DNA of 64,000 bases from an uncultured Alphaproteobacteria bacterium (GCA_944391715.1 CALXUP010000002.1:62001-126000); one strand, 5' to 3'. Positions 26,350 through 34,757 are shown, counted from the stretch's first letter. Notes: a model not told the origin generated them from the sequence alone. Numbers and translations are program-made.

Positions 26350-26376
26350 ATTATAATTAAAATAAGAAAAAGTCAA
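26350..26376 (-). promoter_or_regulatory. Possible promoter of the leuS-radical SAM-peptide operon
   Basis: TTGACT (26371-26376) and TATAAT (26350-26355) on the minus strand, about 45 nt before the leuS ATG. The spacer is 15 bp, shorter than the usual 16-18, so this is tentative despite the good hexamers. Confidence 0.4.
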
Positions 26377-26467
26377 CTCTCATATTTTCCATAAACATAA
26401 GCAATAGTAGAAAATAATTAGACATCTTTATTATGCAGCAAATAAAAAATCGAATGGCAAAAATTTT

Positions 26468-27262
26468 TTATCTATCTACTTTAAGAATGATTTGTTCGAT
26501 TTTGATTGCCAGGCCGCTGGTATCATCAGTTTCAATCAAAACGCCGCAAAATGTGCCAGAACCTTTTGCCGGACTAAGACGACCGCCGGTATATTTACGA
26601 GCCAACCGGTTGAGCGGTTCTTCTTTTTCAAAGCCGATAACCGAGTTATAATCGCCGCACATTCCGACGTCGGTCATATAAGCCGTGCCGCCGTCGCGAA
26701 TGGTAGCGTCGGCAGTCGGAATATGGGTATGAGACCCGATAACGGCCGAAACCCGCCCGTCCAGATAATGCCCGACAGAAACCTTTTCCGCCGTAGCCTC
26801 GGCATGAATATCTACGAATATGGCATCAATATTTTTGCCCAGGGTATAATTTTTAAGCAAATTGTCAATTGCCTGTGCCGGACAGTCAACGGCCTCCATA
26901 AACAAGCGCCCGAGAAGCTGCGTGATTAGGATTCTTTTTCCTTTGGCGGTTTCAAATTCAACAAAACCGCGGCCGGGCAGATAGGGCGGATAATTCAGCG
27001 GGCGGATGATTCTTTTGCTTTCTTCAAGAAAAGGAATAAGTTCCCTTTGTTGCCAGACATGGTTTCCGGTTACCAAAACATCGGTGCCTTTTGCCAGAAA
27101 ATCTTTACAGATGGACGGCGTTGCGCCAAACCCGTGCGCCGCGTTTTCAATGTTCACGATAAACACGTCGGGATGATAAGTATCTTTGAGTTTGTCAATA
27201 TTGTTAAGAACGGCTTCTCTGCCGGCTCTGGCAACGACATCGCCGCAATAAAGTATCTTCAA
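26468..27262 (-). CDS. TIGR00282/YmdB-family metallophosphoesterase
   Basis: 264 residues. LYCGDVVARAGR, NIENAAHGFG, VLVTGNHVW, VDIHAEATAEK and IGSHTHIPTAD are the metal-binding blocks of the YmdB/TIGR00282 phosphodiesterases, ending with TDVGMCGDYNSVIGF. Bacillus YmdB hydrolyses 2',3'-cyclic nucleotides; the role in alphaproteobacteria is not settled. It follows the 6S RNA gene on the same strand, an order (zapA, 6S RNA, TIGR00282) familiar in alphaproteobacteria. The AT-rich leuS cassette begins immediately downstream. Confidence 0.88.
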   Translation of the reverse strand: MKILYCGDVVARAGREAVLNNIDKLKDTYHPDVFIVNIENAAHGFGATPSICKDFLAKGTDVLVTGNHVWQQRELIPFLEESKRIIRPLNYPPYLPGRGFVEFETAKGKRILITQLLGRLFMEAVDCPAQAIDNLLKNYTLGKNIDAIFVDIHAEATAEKVSVGHYLDGRVSAVIGSHTHIPTADATIRDGGTAYMTDVGMCGDYNSVIGFEKEEPLNRLARKYTGGRLSPAKGSGTFCGVLIETDDTSGLAIKIEQIILKVDR

Positions 27263-27292
27263 ATAAAGGCTCCTGGCTTGTTGTCTGATAAT

Positions 27293-27318
27293 AAAAAAAA
27301 TCCCGAAAGGGGATTTTA
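27293..27318 (-). terminator. Terminator hairpin after the 6S RNA gene
   Basis: On the minus strand AAATCCC and GGGATTT flank a short CTTTC-containing loop, followed by eight T. It directly follows the 3' arm of the predicted 6S closing stem. Confidence 0.8.
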
Positions 27319-27319
27319 T

Positions 27320-27483
27320 CGGGAAGGTGCCGTCTGACCGTACTGATTACATTCTAATCGAACCGCTCGGACAAAGTGGGCGCCATATAACTAAACCACG
27401 ATTTAGTCAGGGACAGCTCCCTAGAAAGAAATGTTGGCTCGGTAGACCTGCGGAAATACGAGCCAGACAGCTACCTTCTATGT
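27320..27483 (-). ncRNA. ssrS: 6S RNA
   Basis: A non-coding stretch of about 160 nt between zapA and the TIGR00282 gene, the usual alphaproteobacterial position of 6S RNA. The ends form a long closing stem: minus-strand GAAGGTAGCTGTCTGGCTCG near the 5' end pairs with CGGTCAGACGGCACCTTC near the 3' end. Between them lie further paired arms and an unpaired-looking centre around CCCTGACTAAATCG. 6S RNA mimics an open promoter and sequesters sigma70 RNA polymerase in stationary phase. Exact ends are estimated. Confidence 0.72.
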
Positions 27484-27490
27484 CTATAGA

Positions 27491-27826
27491 TTACAGCATT
27501 TCGATAGAAGATGCAACAGAAATTATCTGATTTTTTAAACTTTTTATCTCTTCACTCAGAGAGGCGTCAAAATCAAGGATTCGCGAGTTATCCACAGGGG
27601 ACTCTGCTGCCGTTTTTTCGCCTTTTTTCAGCTCGCTCAGTTCATCGGCAAGCAATAACCCGGACAAAACCAAAACCATACTTTCGTTCACCTGTCCGGC
27701 CGAGAGATTCAGCATCTTGGCCTTTTCGTCAAGCAGCCGGGCCAGCTGGACGATTCTGAATTCCTGTCCGTCTTCGCAGGCAACGGCATATTCGCGGGAA
27801 TTAATTGTGATTGTTACTTGCGCCAT
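27491..27826 (-). CDS. zapA: Cell division protein ZapA
   Basis: 111 residues. MAQVTITINSREYAVACEDGQE followed by LARLLDEKAKML is the conserved N-terminal head of ZapA, with a coiled-coil C-terminus. It bundles FtsZ protofilaments at the division site. The start overlaps the end of the DUF4164-like gene by 26 nt, so the pair is coupled. 6S RNA lies just downstream on the same strand. Confidence 0.88.
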   Translation of the reverse strand: MAQVTITINSREYAVACEDGQEFRIVQLARLLDEKAKMLNLSAGQVNESMVLVLSGLLLADELSELKKGEKTAAESPVDNSRILDFDASLSEEIKSLKNQIISVASSIEML

Positions 27827-28073
27827 CTTTTTCCAACACTTTATCCAAACGGGTAATCACGGAGTCTACGTTATCAATGATTTTGGCGTAAGAAGACTGC
27901 ATCGCCTCAATCTTTTTGTCGCGCAGTTTAATATCTGCCGCCAGCTTTTTCTGCTTTTGGGAAATTTCTTTTTTCTTGCCGTCCAGAACCTCGTTCAGGT
28001 GAGCCAGGGCGCTGCTGAGTTCGGAAATTGCCTCGCTGGTTTTGGGCAGGAGAATATTTTTTGTATCAGTCAA
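27801..28073 (-). CDS. DUF4164-like small coiled-coil protein
   Basis: 90 residues, almost entirely a predicted coiled coil (ISELSSALAHLNEVLDGKKKEI onward, heptad-like). A DUF4164 protein usually precedes zapA in alphaproteobacteria, and the overlap with zapA here supports the assignment. Its function is unknown, but a link to the divisome is a reasonable guess. Confidence 0.72.
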   Translation of the reverse strand: MTDTKNILLPKTSEAISELSSALAHLNEVLDGKKKEISQKQKKLAADIKLRDKKIEAMQSSYAKIIDNVDSVITRLDKVLEKDGASNNHN

Positions 28074-28173
28074 AATATTTTTCTTCCTTTTCTGAGATTA
28101 TTCCCTTATATTAATAACAATTCAGCAACATAGTACAAACATATCAGACTTTTTCAAGCAACAAAAGATAATT

Positions 28174-28713
28174 ATGCAAAGTTTTATAATAAAATTAGAA
28201 AATCAGGATGACGAATTAATCAACGATGAGAAGATTTGCTGTTATCTCATCGATTCTTCTTATAAAAAAACGGCAATTACCCCGCTGGCCGATAAAATTC
28301 ATAAACAAGACAAATTGATTCTTGTCGGCGGAAAAGATGCTGACGAAATCTGCCGGGAGCATAATCTGGACGGTGTGGTAATTGAAGTTGTTGAAGACGT
28401 TCCCTATAAAAAGAAGATATTGGAATTGCGCGGAAAAATAGGCAATGGGCGTTTTATCGGCATAATCTGTCCGCTTCAGCGCCACGCGGCAATGATTGTC
28501 AGCGAAATGGAGCCGGAATTTGTTGCTTTCCGGGTGGACAACCGCGATAAGGCCGCGGAAATCATATCCTGGTATAACGAGCTGTTTCTGATACAATCAG
28601 CGGTGCTGAGCGGAAAAGAAGAATGCGATTTGCGCGAGTTTGATACTGATTTTCTGATTCTGACGCCGCAGGAGTATAAAATTTTGGTTGCTAAAAAAGA
28701 AAGATTAGATTAA
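28174..28713 (+). CDS. ThiE-like TIM-barrel protein, probably non-canonical
   Basis: 179 residues. LILVGGKDADEICREHNLDGVVIEV and GIICPLQRHAAMIVSEMEPEFVAF resemble the LIINDR---ADGVHLG and SRHA-----GADYVAFGP strands of thiamine phosphate synthase. A ThiE-like gene beside EF-P is a pattern I associate with alphaproteobacteria. The sequence is short, and the phosphate-binding and substrate residues of ThiE are not recognisable, so a thiamine role is doubtful. It precedes efp by 38 nt. Confidence 0.55.
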   Translation: MQSFIIKLENQDDELINDEKICCYLIDSSYKKTAITPLADKIHKQDKLILVGGKDADEICREHNLDGVVIEVVEDVPYKKKILELRGKIGNGRFIGIICPLQRHAAMIVSEMEPEFVAFRVDNRDKAAEIISWYNELFLIQSAVLSGKEECDLREFDTDFLILTPQEYKILVAKKERLD

Positions 28714-28751
28714 TTAATAAAATAAAAAAATAAATATTTGGAGATAAATTA

Positions 28752-29315
28752 ATGAAACAATTAGCAGGATCAATCAGAATTGGCTGGGTTATCGAGTACA
28801 AAGGCAAAGCCTGGACCGTAACCAAAGCCCAGCATATCAAACCCGGCAAGGGCGGCGCTTTTATGCAGGTAGAGATGAAAGCCGTCGAAGAAGGAACCAA
28901 AACCAACGAACGTTTCAGAACTGAAGACAGTGTTGAAAAACTGATGGTCGAAGAAAAAGACTGCCAGTTCCTGTTTGAGGATTCTAACGGCCTGACCTTT
29001 ATGGAAAGCGAAACTTTTGAACAATTCACGATGCCGGCAGATATTTTGGGCGATTCTCGTCCGTTTATGACCGACGGTATGACGGTTTATATTAACTTTA
29101 TTGACGGCAAGCCGATTTCTGTCGAGCTCCCGATGCAGGTTGTTTGCACGGTTGTTGAGACCGAACCCGTTGTTAAAGGGCAGACGGCGTCCTCTTCTTA
29201 TAAGCCGAGCATTTTGGACAACGGCGTCCGCGTAATGGTACCGCCGTTTATTAACGCTGGCGACAAAATCGTTGTTGCCACAACTGATGCCACTTATGTA
29301 GAGAGAGCCAAATAA
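28752..29315 (+). CDS. efp: Elongation factor P
   Basis: 187 residues with the three beta-barrel domains of EF-P. The KOW-like N-terminal domain carries PGKGGAF with the functional lysine at residue 33, the normal site of EpmA-type modification or its equivalent. The C-terminal VRVMVPPFINAGDKIVV is typical. It relieves ribosome stalling at polyproline. GGAG precedes the ATG, and the stop overlaps the next gene by one base. Confidence 0.95.
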   Translation: MKQLAGSIRIGWVIEYKGKAWTVTKAQHIKPGKGGAFMQVEMKAVEEGTKTNERFRTEDSVEKLMVEEKDCQFLFEDSNGLTFMESETFEQFTMPADILGDSRPFMTDGMTVYINFIDGKPISVELPMQVVCTVVETEPVVKGQTASSSYKPSILDNGVRVMVPPFINAGDKIVVATTDATYVERAK

Positions 29316-30118
29316 TGTCTTATCTTTCCCCTGTTTCTGCCATGCTGGTCAGTGCCGTCAAAAAGGCGGGGCAATCACTGACCCGTGACTTTAATGAAGT
29401 AGAGAAACTGCAGAATTCCGTAAAAGGCCATAATGAATTTGTCGTTTCGGCCGTAAACCGTGTCACTAAAAATCTGCAGCAGGAATTGTCTAAGGCCAAA
29501 CCAAACTATCCGTTTTATGTCGATGGCAAGCCCCGTCCGCAAGGCGTTTATTTTGTGGTTTCGCCGATTGACGGTATTATGAACTTTGCCCACGGTATTC
29601 CGTATTTTTCAATTTCCGCATCAATCGTAGAAAATGAAACGACTTTGGCCGCCGTTGTTTACAATCCGGCGACGGATGAGTTGTTCTTTGCCGAGAAAGG
29701 CGTCGGCGCGTTTAAGGAGGGCTACCGCAATCACGAACGTTTGCGTGTTTCCGCCCGCAAGGATCTGCATGGTGCATTGGCTGCTTCTTTGTTGAAGTAC
29801 AAAGACAAGCCGGAAGAATATCACAATATTCACGGCCGGCTGATTTCGGGAATGGATGACTTGCGCGTTTTCGGCGCCCTGAGTCTGGATTTGGCCAATG
29901 TCGCAGCTGGAAAACTTGATGCCGCGGTCAGCCTGGCCAACAGCATATCCGAGTTGACGGCTGGCATTTTGTTGGTCAAAGAAGCTGGCGGTTCGGTTTT
30001 GGAAGTTTCTCAAAAAGATATCCGCTCGGAGGATCTGCCGGCAGTATTTGCCAGCGGAAATATCCTGGCTTCCAACCAGCTTTTGGCAAAGCCGATATAC
30101 GAGCTGCTGAATAAATAA
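29315..30118 (+). CDS. Inositol monophosphatase-family protein lacking metal-binding residues
   Basis: 267 residues with the IMPase fold pattern: FNFAHGIPYFSIS-like core, AAVVYNPATDELFFAEKG and GAFKEG, and LDLANVAAGKLDAAV. Key residues of active SuhB/IMPase are missing. The GEE motif is replaced by YVDG; DP(L/I)DGT reads SPIDGI; the (W/Y)D--AG block reads ISELTAG; and the first Asp motif is EFVVSAVNR. All four metal ligand sites are altered, so it is probably a pseudoenzyme, perhaps retaining a binding role. It overlaps the efp stop by one base and is presumably co-transcribed. Confidence 0.75.
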   Translation: MSYLSPVSAMLVSAVKKAGQSLTRDFNEVEKLQNSVKGHNEFVVSAVNRVTKNLQQELSKAKPNYPFYVDGKPRPQGVYFVVSPIDGIMNFAHGIPYFSISASIVENETTLAAVVYNPATDELFFAEKGVGAFKEGYRNHERLRVSARKDLHGALAASLLKYKDKPEEYHNIHGRLISGMDDLRVFGALSLDLANVAAGKLDAAVSLANSISELTAGILLVKEAGGSVLEVSQKDIRSEDLPAVFASGNILASNQLLAKPIYELLNK

Positions 30119-30152
30119 AGTTTGGGGCTTATAAATAAAGAGGAGCAAAACG

Positions 30153-31118
30153 ATGAGAAAACAGAAAATATTGATTTCGGCGCTGGCGGCTTTGATGTTT
30201 TCGTCGGCGAATGTGTCCGCCCAGGATGTCTATGTTGACCTCTCCGTGCTGGACAGCCTCGGAACGGATGTTTCTGTTGCTCCTGCTCCTCTTTTTCCCG
30301 TTGTATCCCCGGAACCCCGAAAAGTAAAAAAAGTCGTTAAAAAAGCTGTTGCCCCCAAAAAGGCGAATGTGAAAAAAACGGCTAAAACCGAAAAAGACAA
30401 TGAAAGCGGAAGCAAAGACAAGGTCAGTATTCCGGAAAAATCAGAAATTGAAATAAAAAATCTGAAACCGGCTGAAGAGCCTTTGCCCGATTTGAGCTCC
30501 GAACAGGCGCAAATCAAAGACCAGCCTGTTAACAAAGCTGCTGCTGCGGCAATCTTGGAACAGACAGAAATTTCCGGGCAGCCACAAGAAAAGACTAAAA
30601 ATAATCTTCCGTCAGAAGGAACGGAATTAATCTCAGTTGCACCGGTTGAAAAACTTCAGCCGGCCGCTGATGAAGTGTCCTCTGTTAAAGAAAAGACGAT
30701 GGCAGAGCCTGCTGTCGATATTCGCCCGCTGGTTCCCGTTAAGCAGTCTGCGGAAAATGTTTTGTCTGAAGTCAAGCCGGTTGTCCAGACGGCATCGAGT
30801 AAAGTACAGCCTGTTGCGGAAGTTTCCAATAACATTATTTTTGCCGATGGCGTTTTTGAATTAAGCGAAGAGCAGAAAAAACAAATAGATGCTGTAATTT
30901 CCCGCTTTGAAGATCCGAAACAAAACAAAATTGCCATTTTCTCATATAATTATGATGATGGCGAAGACGTTTTCCGCAAAAAACGTGTAAGTTTGAACCG
31001 GGCTGTAGAAATCCGTTCTTATTTGCTGGGAAAAGGGTATAAGAACTTTTCAATTAAGGTTATAAATGTAAGTGAAGCGGACAAAAACAACCTGGTAACG
31101 ATTGAAGAGTTAAAATAA
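30153..31118 (+). CDS. Exported protein with Lys/Pro/Ala linker and OmpA-like C-terminus
   Basis: 321 residues. A cleavable signal peptide (KILISALAALMFSSANVSAQ) is followed by a long low-complexity region rich in Lys, Pro, Val and Glu (about 45-225). The C-terminal ~90 residues (FELSEEQKKQIDAVI, then RAVEIRSYLLGKGY) resemble an OmpA-like peptidoglycan-binding domain. It probably tethers the envelope to the cell wall. A good AGAGGAG precedes the ATG. It follows the IMPase-like gene by 34 nt. Confidence 0.68.
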   Translation: MRKQKILISALAALMFSSANVSAQDVYVDLSVLDSLGTDVSVAPAPLFPVVSPEPRKVKKVVKKAVAPKKANVKKTAKTEKDNESGSKDKVSIPEKSEIEIKNLKPAEEPLPDLSSEQAQIKDQPVNKAAAAAILEQTEISGQPQEKTKNNLPSEGTELISVAPVEKLQPAADEVSSVKEKTMAEPAVDIRPLVPVKQSAENVLSEVKPVVQTASSKVQPVAEVSNNIIFADGVFELSEEQKKQIDAVISRFEDPKQNKIAIFSYNYDDGEDVFRKKRVSLNRAVEIRSYLLGKGYKNFSIKVINVSEADKNNLVTIEELK

Positions 31119-31216
31119 ATTTAAATTTTTTTCAAAATAAAGCTTGCTTAATTTATTTCTCTACTGTATAAGAGCAATAAAAATATGCAAAATATAAAAA
31201 ATTTGGAGAAAACAAA

Positions 31217-31459
31217 ATGAAAAAAGGTATTCATCCTGACTATCATGAGATTACATATATCATGACTGACGGAACAGAAGTAAAGACCAGATCCACCTGG
31301 GGTAAGGCCGGCGATGTAATGCGCTTGGAAGTCGATCCGAAATCCCATCCGGTCTGGACGGGCATTTATCGTATGGTTGATACCGGCGGCCAGCTGTCTA
31401 AGTTCAAGAATAAGTTCGGCGCTTTCGGTCTGAAAACCGGTGATGATGCTGCCAACTGA
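31217..31459 (+). CDS. rpmE: 50S ribosomal protein L31
   Basis: 80 residues. [28 protein letters not shown] and FKNKFG are diagnostic of L31. The zinc-binding cysteines found in some L31 proteins are absent, making this a C-minus form independent of zinc. GGAG lies at good distance. A terminator follows. Confidence 0.95.
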   Translation: MKKGIHPDYHEITYIMTDGTEVKTRSTWGKAGDVMRLEVDPKSHPVWTGIYRMVDTGGQLSKFKNKFGAFGLKTGDDAAN

Positions 31460-31484
31460 TTTCGGAAAGATTTAGCTATTTATT

Positions 31485-31520
31485 AACCTGCATTTGTTAA
31501 AGTCAATGCAGGTTTTTTTT
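31485..31520 (+). terminator. Terminator of rpmE
   Basis: AACCTGCATT and AATGCAGGTT flank a 10-nt loop and precede a run of T. Confidence 0.87.
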
Positions 31521-31539
31521 ATTCAAGTCAAGGACAGGC

Positions 31540-33120
31540 ATGGTCAAAATAGTACATTATGAAGTATATACCGATTCCGGCGACGGCTGGAAACTGGAAG
31601 AACGTTTTTCTAATGAACAACGTTATGAAGCTGTCAATTTGGCCAAAGAGCAGGAGCAGAATCATAAAAAAGTCAAAATCATCAAAGAATATTTTGATGT
31701 CCAGGACAATTCCTATCAGGAAACGGTCGAATATGTCAGCGGCTTTTCCAACCGGAAAAATTCCGGCAGCAACAGAGGGCTTTCTGACTTCGGCAGTAAT
31801 GGCCGGACAGAAGGCGGAGACGCCGGCAAGGTATCGGGAAGCCGTCGGCGTGATAATATAATGACGGCAACTGTCAAATTGATTGCTATTATCATTCTTT
31901 GTTTGGCTTTGGCCAATTTCCTGGTTACGTTATTAACGCCGGTTATTGAAAATTTCGCTTCGGAAGAAATAATAAATCCGATTTTATTCGTCTTGTTCTT
32001 CAGTTTGTTTTTGGGAATAGCTCTGCCTTTGTTGCTGAAAAAAATTCCTTGGGATGTTTTTATGCCGAGGCGTTCTCCCAAAAAGATGATGGATGAGCGG
32101 CGTTTTTATAATAAAGCTGATGTCATTGCCAAACGCTATAACTTGAATGACAAGTTTGACCCGCAGCTTGCCCCGGTTTATCCTGAGGCGCCGCTGGAAT
32201 TTAAACATTATATTCTCAACTTTTTGAGTGATGTGGTCTCTAATATCAATTCGGCTACTTCGCTGCAGGACAGTTTTTCCCGCCTGGGCGTAAAGCTTGT
32301 GGTGTTCGGCGGTTGTTTTGAACTGGCGCGTTATAGCGGATTAAAACTAACGGAAGCCAATTCTCTGTTATACGAGGCTTTTAAGATTCTGGACGGTGAC
32401 CAAACGGATCTGGAAGCCTTTTATGAAGCCAAAAAAACATATAAAGACAACCAGTTTGCCATTTTTCTGACCGGAGTAGGCGCCTATCTGATGGGACAGG
32501 TTATTTTAGAAAAACCGCTTGATATCAATATGCTAAAACTGTCTTTTGATAAATGGGAAGAACAAAACACTCAGATAGACAAATTAAAAGATACGCAACA
32601 GAGTATTGAGAAAGAAGTTGCTTTTTCCTGTCTGGTTAACATAAAAAATACAATCGGGTTTATTGATACGGCGCTTCCCGGATTGGAACAGAAAAGAACA
32701 GAAATCCAGGCCGGTGTTCGTAATATTATTCAGAATTTGCTTGAAAAATACAAATCATTGAATATTTCTGAGGAAAACGGAATAACGACGATAACTTTTG
32801 CCAAGTTGAACCGGGCCGTAAAGTTTACCGTTGAATTTTTAAATGACACGGCCGTTTACGCCGATGATATTTCTGATGAAAATATGCAGTTTCATTGCAG
32901 CTGCAATATTATAGAAGATATCCGCCGTCAGGGCGGCAATATCCAGGATTATGTCGCCGATTTGTTTGACCAAACCTATGATTATGAGATTATCACAACG
33001 GAGGCCATCAACAAATTCCGTGATGAATTGGACACTACCCGGTATAATTTTGATTTCTTGGGGGAAAAGATGCTGCAGCGGACGCATAAGACAGAAGCCA
33101 TATATAAAATCTTGTATTAG
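31540..33120 (+). CDS. Hypothetical membrane protein, two helices and large cytoplasmic domain
   Basis: 526 residues. A soluble N-terminal part (about 1-105) with a Ser/Gly-rich linker precedes two transmembrane helices (about 107-132 and 146-166). A long soluble domain rich in short helices (about 190-526) completes it, with no catalytic signature I can name. FGGCFELARYSGLKLTEANSL and CSCNIIEDIRRQGGNIQDYV are its most distinctive stretches. AAGGACAGG precedes the ATG. The following 270-residue gene lies 78 nt downstream and is possibly linked. Confidence 0.65.
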   Translation: MVKIVHYEVYTDSGDGWKLEERFSNEQRYEAVNLAKEQEQNHKKVKIIKEYFDVQDNSYQETVEYVSGFSNRKNSGSNRGLSDFGSNGRTEGGDAGKVSGSRRRDNIMTATVKLIAIIILCLALANFLVTLLTPVIENFASEEIINPILFVLFFSLFLGIALPLLLKKIPWDVFMPRRSPKKMMDERRFYNKADVIAKRYNLNDKFDPQLAPVYPEAPLEFKHYILNFLSDVVSNINSATSLQDSFSRLGVKLVVFGGCFELARYSGLKLTEANSLLYEAFKILDGDQTDLEAFYEAKKTYKDNQFAIFLTGVGAYLMGQVILEKPLDINMLKLSFDKWEEQNTQIDKLKDTQQSIEKEVAFSCLVNIKNTIGFIDTALPGLEQKRTEIQAGVRNIIQNLLEKYKSLNISEENGITTITFAKLNRAVKFTVEFLNDTAVYADDISDENMQFHCSCNIIEDIRRQGGNIQDYVADLFDQTYDYEIITTEAINKFRDELDTTRYNFDFLGEKMLQRTHKTEAIYKILY

Positions 33121-33198
33121 TGTTAAAAACGCTGAAAAGGCTTGAGAAATTGCAATTTTTATGCTATACTGATAACAGTTTGTTAAGGAGTATTGAAA

Positions 33199-34011
33199 AT
33201 GCAAATACCGTCGAGCTCATCAAATGTCAAGGATGGCATTGCTTATTGGGAGAAAACCGCTGCGGATGTTAACGACGTGGACGAGAAGTTTTCCAATGCC
33301 CGCGATTTAGGCTATCTGCGCTTAAACTATGCGCGTGTAACCTCTATTGCCCAGCTTTCCAAATTTGACAAAGAAGATAATTATAAAATCCAGGTACAGT
33401 CCAACGGAAAAATGTCGCTGGCTCTTCGTAATACTGAAGGGAACGACGAAAAAGTTCTGGACTTGTCCAAATATGAAGAAGCCCTGGATAAGTTGAAGCA
33501 ACAGTTTGACCCGGAAGGATATGCCAAAGAGCAGGAAGAAAAGAAAAAAGCGGAAGAAAATCTGCTGGCTTCGCTTGCACCCGGTATGCAGATTCAGGTT
33601 TATACGGTCAAAAATGGCAGAGAAGTTTTGGTGGCAGATAGCATGGCCGAAAAAGGCGATGATCTGCGAACCAATCTTGATAATATGCTTTCCGGCGAAT
33701 ATAAGGCTCAAAAAGGCACTTATTACATCAAAGTCAGCCGGGATGAAACAGTTGATTCCGATGCGGAAATTCCCTATGCTCTTCAGCTGAGAGTAGGAGA
33801 AAAGCATCGGCATGAATATACATTTACTGAAACAGTTTCGTCAGATACCAAAAATGAAGAATATAGCAGGGTTCCTTCCACTACCTCGGCCAGTGGCACG
33901 CTTTCAAGTGTCAATGCCTTGGAGATTCAGGCTATGCGTTACCAGACGACGGCCAAGATGCTGCAGGTCGGATATTTGAACCTGGCTAATATTTACAATA
34001 ATCGAAAATAA
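33199..34011 (+). CDS. Hypothetical soluble protein
   Basis: About 270 residues from the ATG at 33199, eight bases after AAGGAG; an in-frame TTG at 33193 is less likely. There is no signal peptide. The middle has a charged coiled coil (YAKEQEEKKKAEENLL, about residues 112-128), flanked by strand-rich sequence such as IQVYTVKNGREVLVADS. The C-terminal helix ends ALEIQAMRYQTTAKMLQVGY, a pattern reminiscent of flagellar axial or secreted helical proteins, but the match is too weak to name. A strong terminator follows. Confidence 0.6.
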   Translation: MQIPSSSSNVKDGIAYWEKTAADVNDVDEKFSNARDLGYLRLNYARVTSIAQLSKFDKEDNYKIQVQSNGKMSLALRNTEGNDEKVLDLSKYEEALDKLKQQFDPEGYAKEQEEKKKAEENLLASLAPGMQIQVYTVKNGREVLVADSMAEKGDDLRTNLDNMLSGEYKAQKGTYYIKVSRDETVDSDAEIPYALQLRVGEKHRHEYTFTETVSSDTKNEEYSRVPSTTSASGTLSSVNALEIQAMRYQTTAKMLQVGYLNLANIYNNRK

Positions 34012-34025
34012 GATAAACCGCTGTT

Positions 34026-34060
34026 AAAAATGCCTCAGAAACAAATTCTGAGGCATTTTT
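34026..34060 (+). terminator. Terminator after the hypothetical gene at 33199
   Basis: AAAAATGCCTCAGAA and TTCTGAGGCATTTTT form a 15-bp stem with a 5-nt loop. Confidence 0.93.
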
Positions 34061-34148
34061 AATAAAAGTCTTGTATTAATGTAAAATATCTTCTATTTTA
34101 GCAGTAATATTTTATCAGGATTTAAAGAAAATAAGAAAGGATATAAAA

Positions 34149-34688
34149 ATGACCGCTCCATTGATGCCGAGGGCAACTGCCGTATGGCTGGTAGAAAATA
34201 CAACTTTGACATTTCGCCAGATTGCTGATTTTTGCGAATTGCACGAACTCGAAATTCAGGCCATTGCCGACGGCGATGTTTCCGGAAACATTATGGGCAT
34301 CAGCCCGATTGACAACGGCCAGCTGACGCTTGAAGAAATCAAACGCTGCGAGGCAGACAGCAAAGCCCGTTTGGAAGCTTGCTATATTGAACGAAACGTA
34401 AAGTTAAAAAATGCCAAAGCCAAAAAGATATTGTCGCCGACTCAAAGAGGGGACAAACCGAATGCGATTTTGTGGGTTGTCAAGAATTGTCCGGAACTCA
34501 AAGATGCCCAGATTTGCAAACTGATTGGCACAACCAAGCCGACAATTGAGGCCATCCGTAACGGAACCCACCGCGATATGGCAAATCTGCGTCCGAAAAA
34601 CCCGGTAACAATCGGGCTGTGTTCTGAAAAAGATTTGGAAGACGCTGTTGCAATTGCAAAAGCCAAAGCGGCAAAAGAGAAAAAATAA
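34149..34688 (+). CDS. trcR: Cell cycle transcriptional regulator TrcR (DUF1013)
   Basis: 179 residues. MPRATAVWLVENTTLTFRQIA and FCELHELEIQAIADGDV followed by GISPIDNGQLT match the alphaproteobacterial DUF1013/TrcR family. So does the second helix-turn-helix-like repeat, PNAILWVVKNCPELKDAQI-- with IGTTKPTIEAIRNG. TrcR is a cell-cycle regulator known from Caulobacter and confined to this class, so it supports the taxonomic reading. AAAGGA precedes the ATG. Confidence 0.88.
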   Translation: MTAPLMPRATAVWLVENTTLTFRQIADFCELHELEIQAIADGDVSGNIMGISPIDNGQLTLEEIKRCEADSKARLEACYIERNVKLKNAKAKKILSPTQRGDKPNAILWVVKNCPELKDAQICKLIGTTKPTIEAIRNGTHRDMANLRPKNPVTIGLCSEKDLEDAVAIAKAKAAKEKK

Positions 34689-34705
34689 TTAAGTGTAAAA
34701 GATAA

Positions 34706-34745
34706 AAATAAATATTCCCGGGTTCCCGGGGATATTTATTTTTTT
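34706..34745 (+). terminator. Terminator of trcR
   Basis: AATAAATATTCCCGGG pairs with CCCGGGGATATTTATT around a two-base loop, then a T-run. It lies just upstream of the next promoter element. Confidence 0.9.
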
Positions 34746-34757
34746 ACTCTTTGTTCT

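Noticed and set aside
22557-26440. Integrative element explanation for the AT-rich segment
   Set aside because: No integrase, transposase, tRNA gene or clear direct repeats at the edges were seen; only composition supports acquisition.
27320-27483. tRNA or riboswitch reading of the zapA-TIGR00282 gap
   Set aside because: There is no cloverleaf or T-loop consensus and no coding gene shortly downstream in riboswitch position; the long end-to-end stem and locus fit 6S RNA better.
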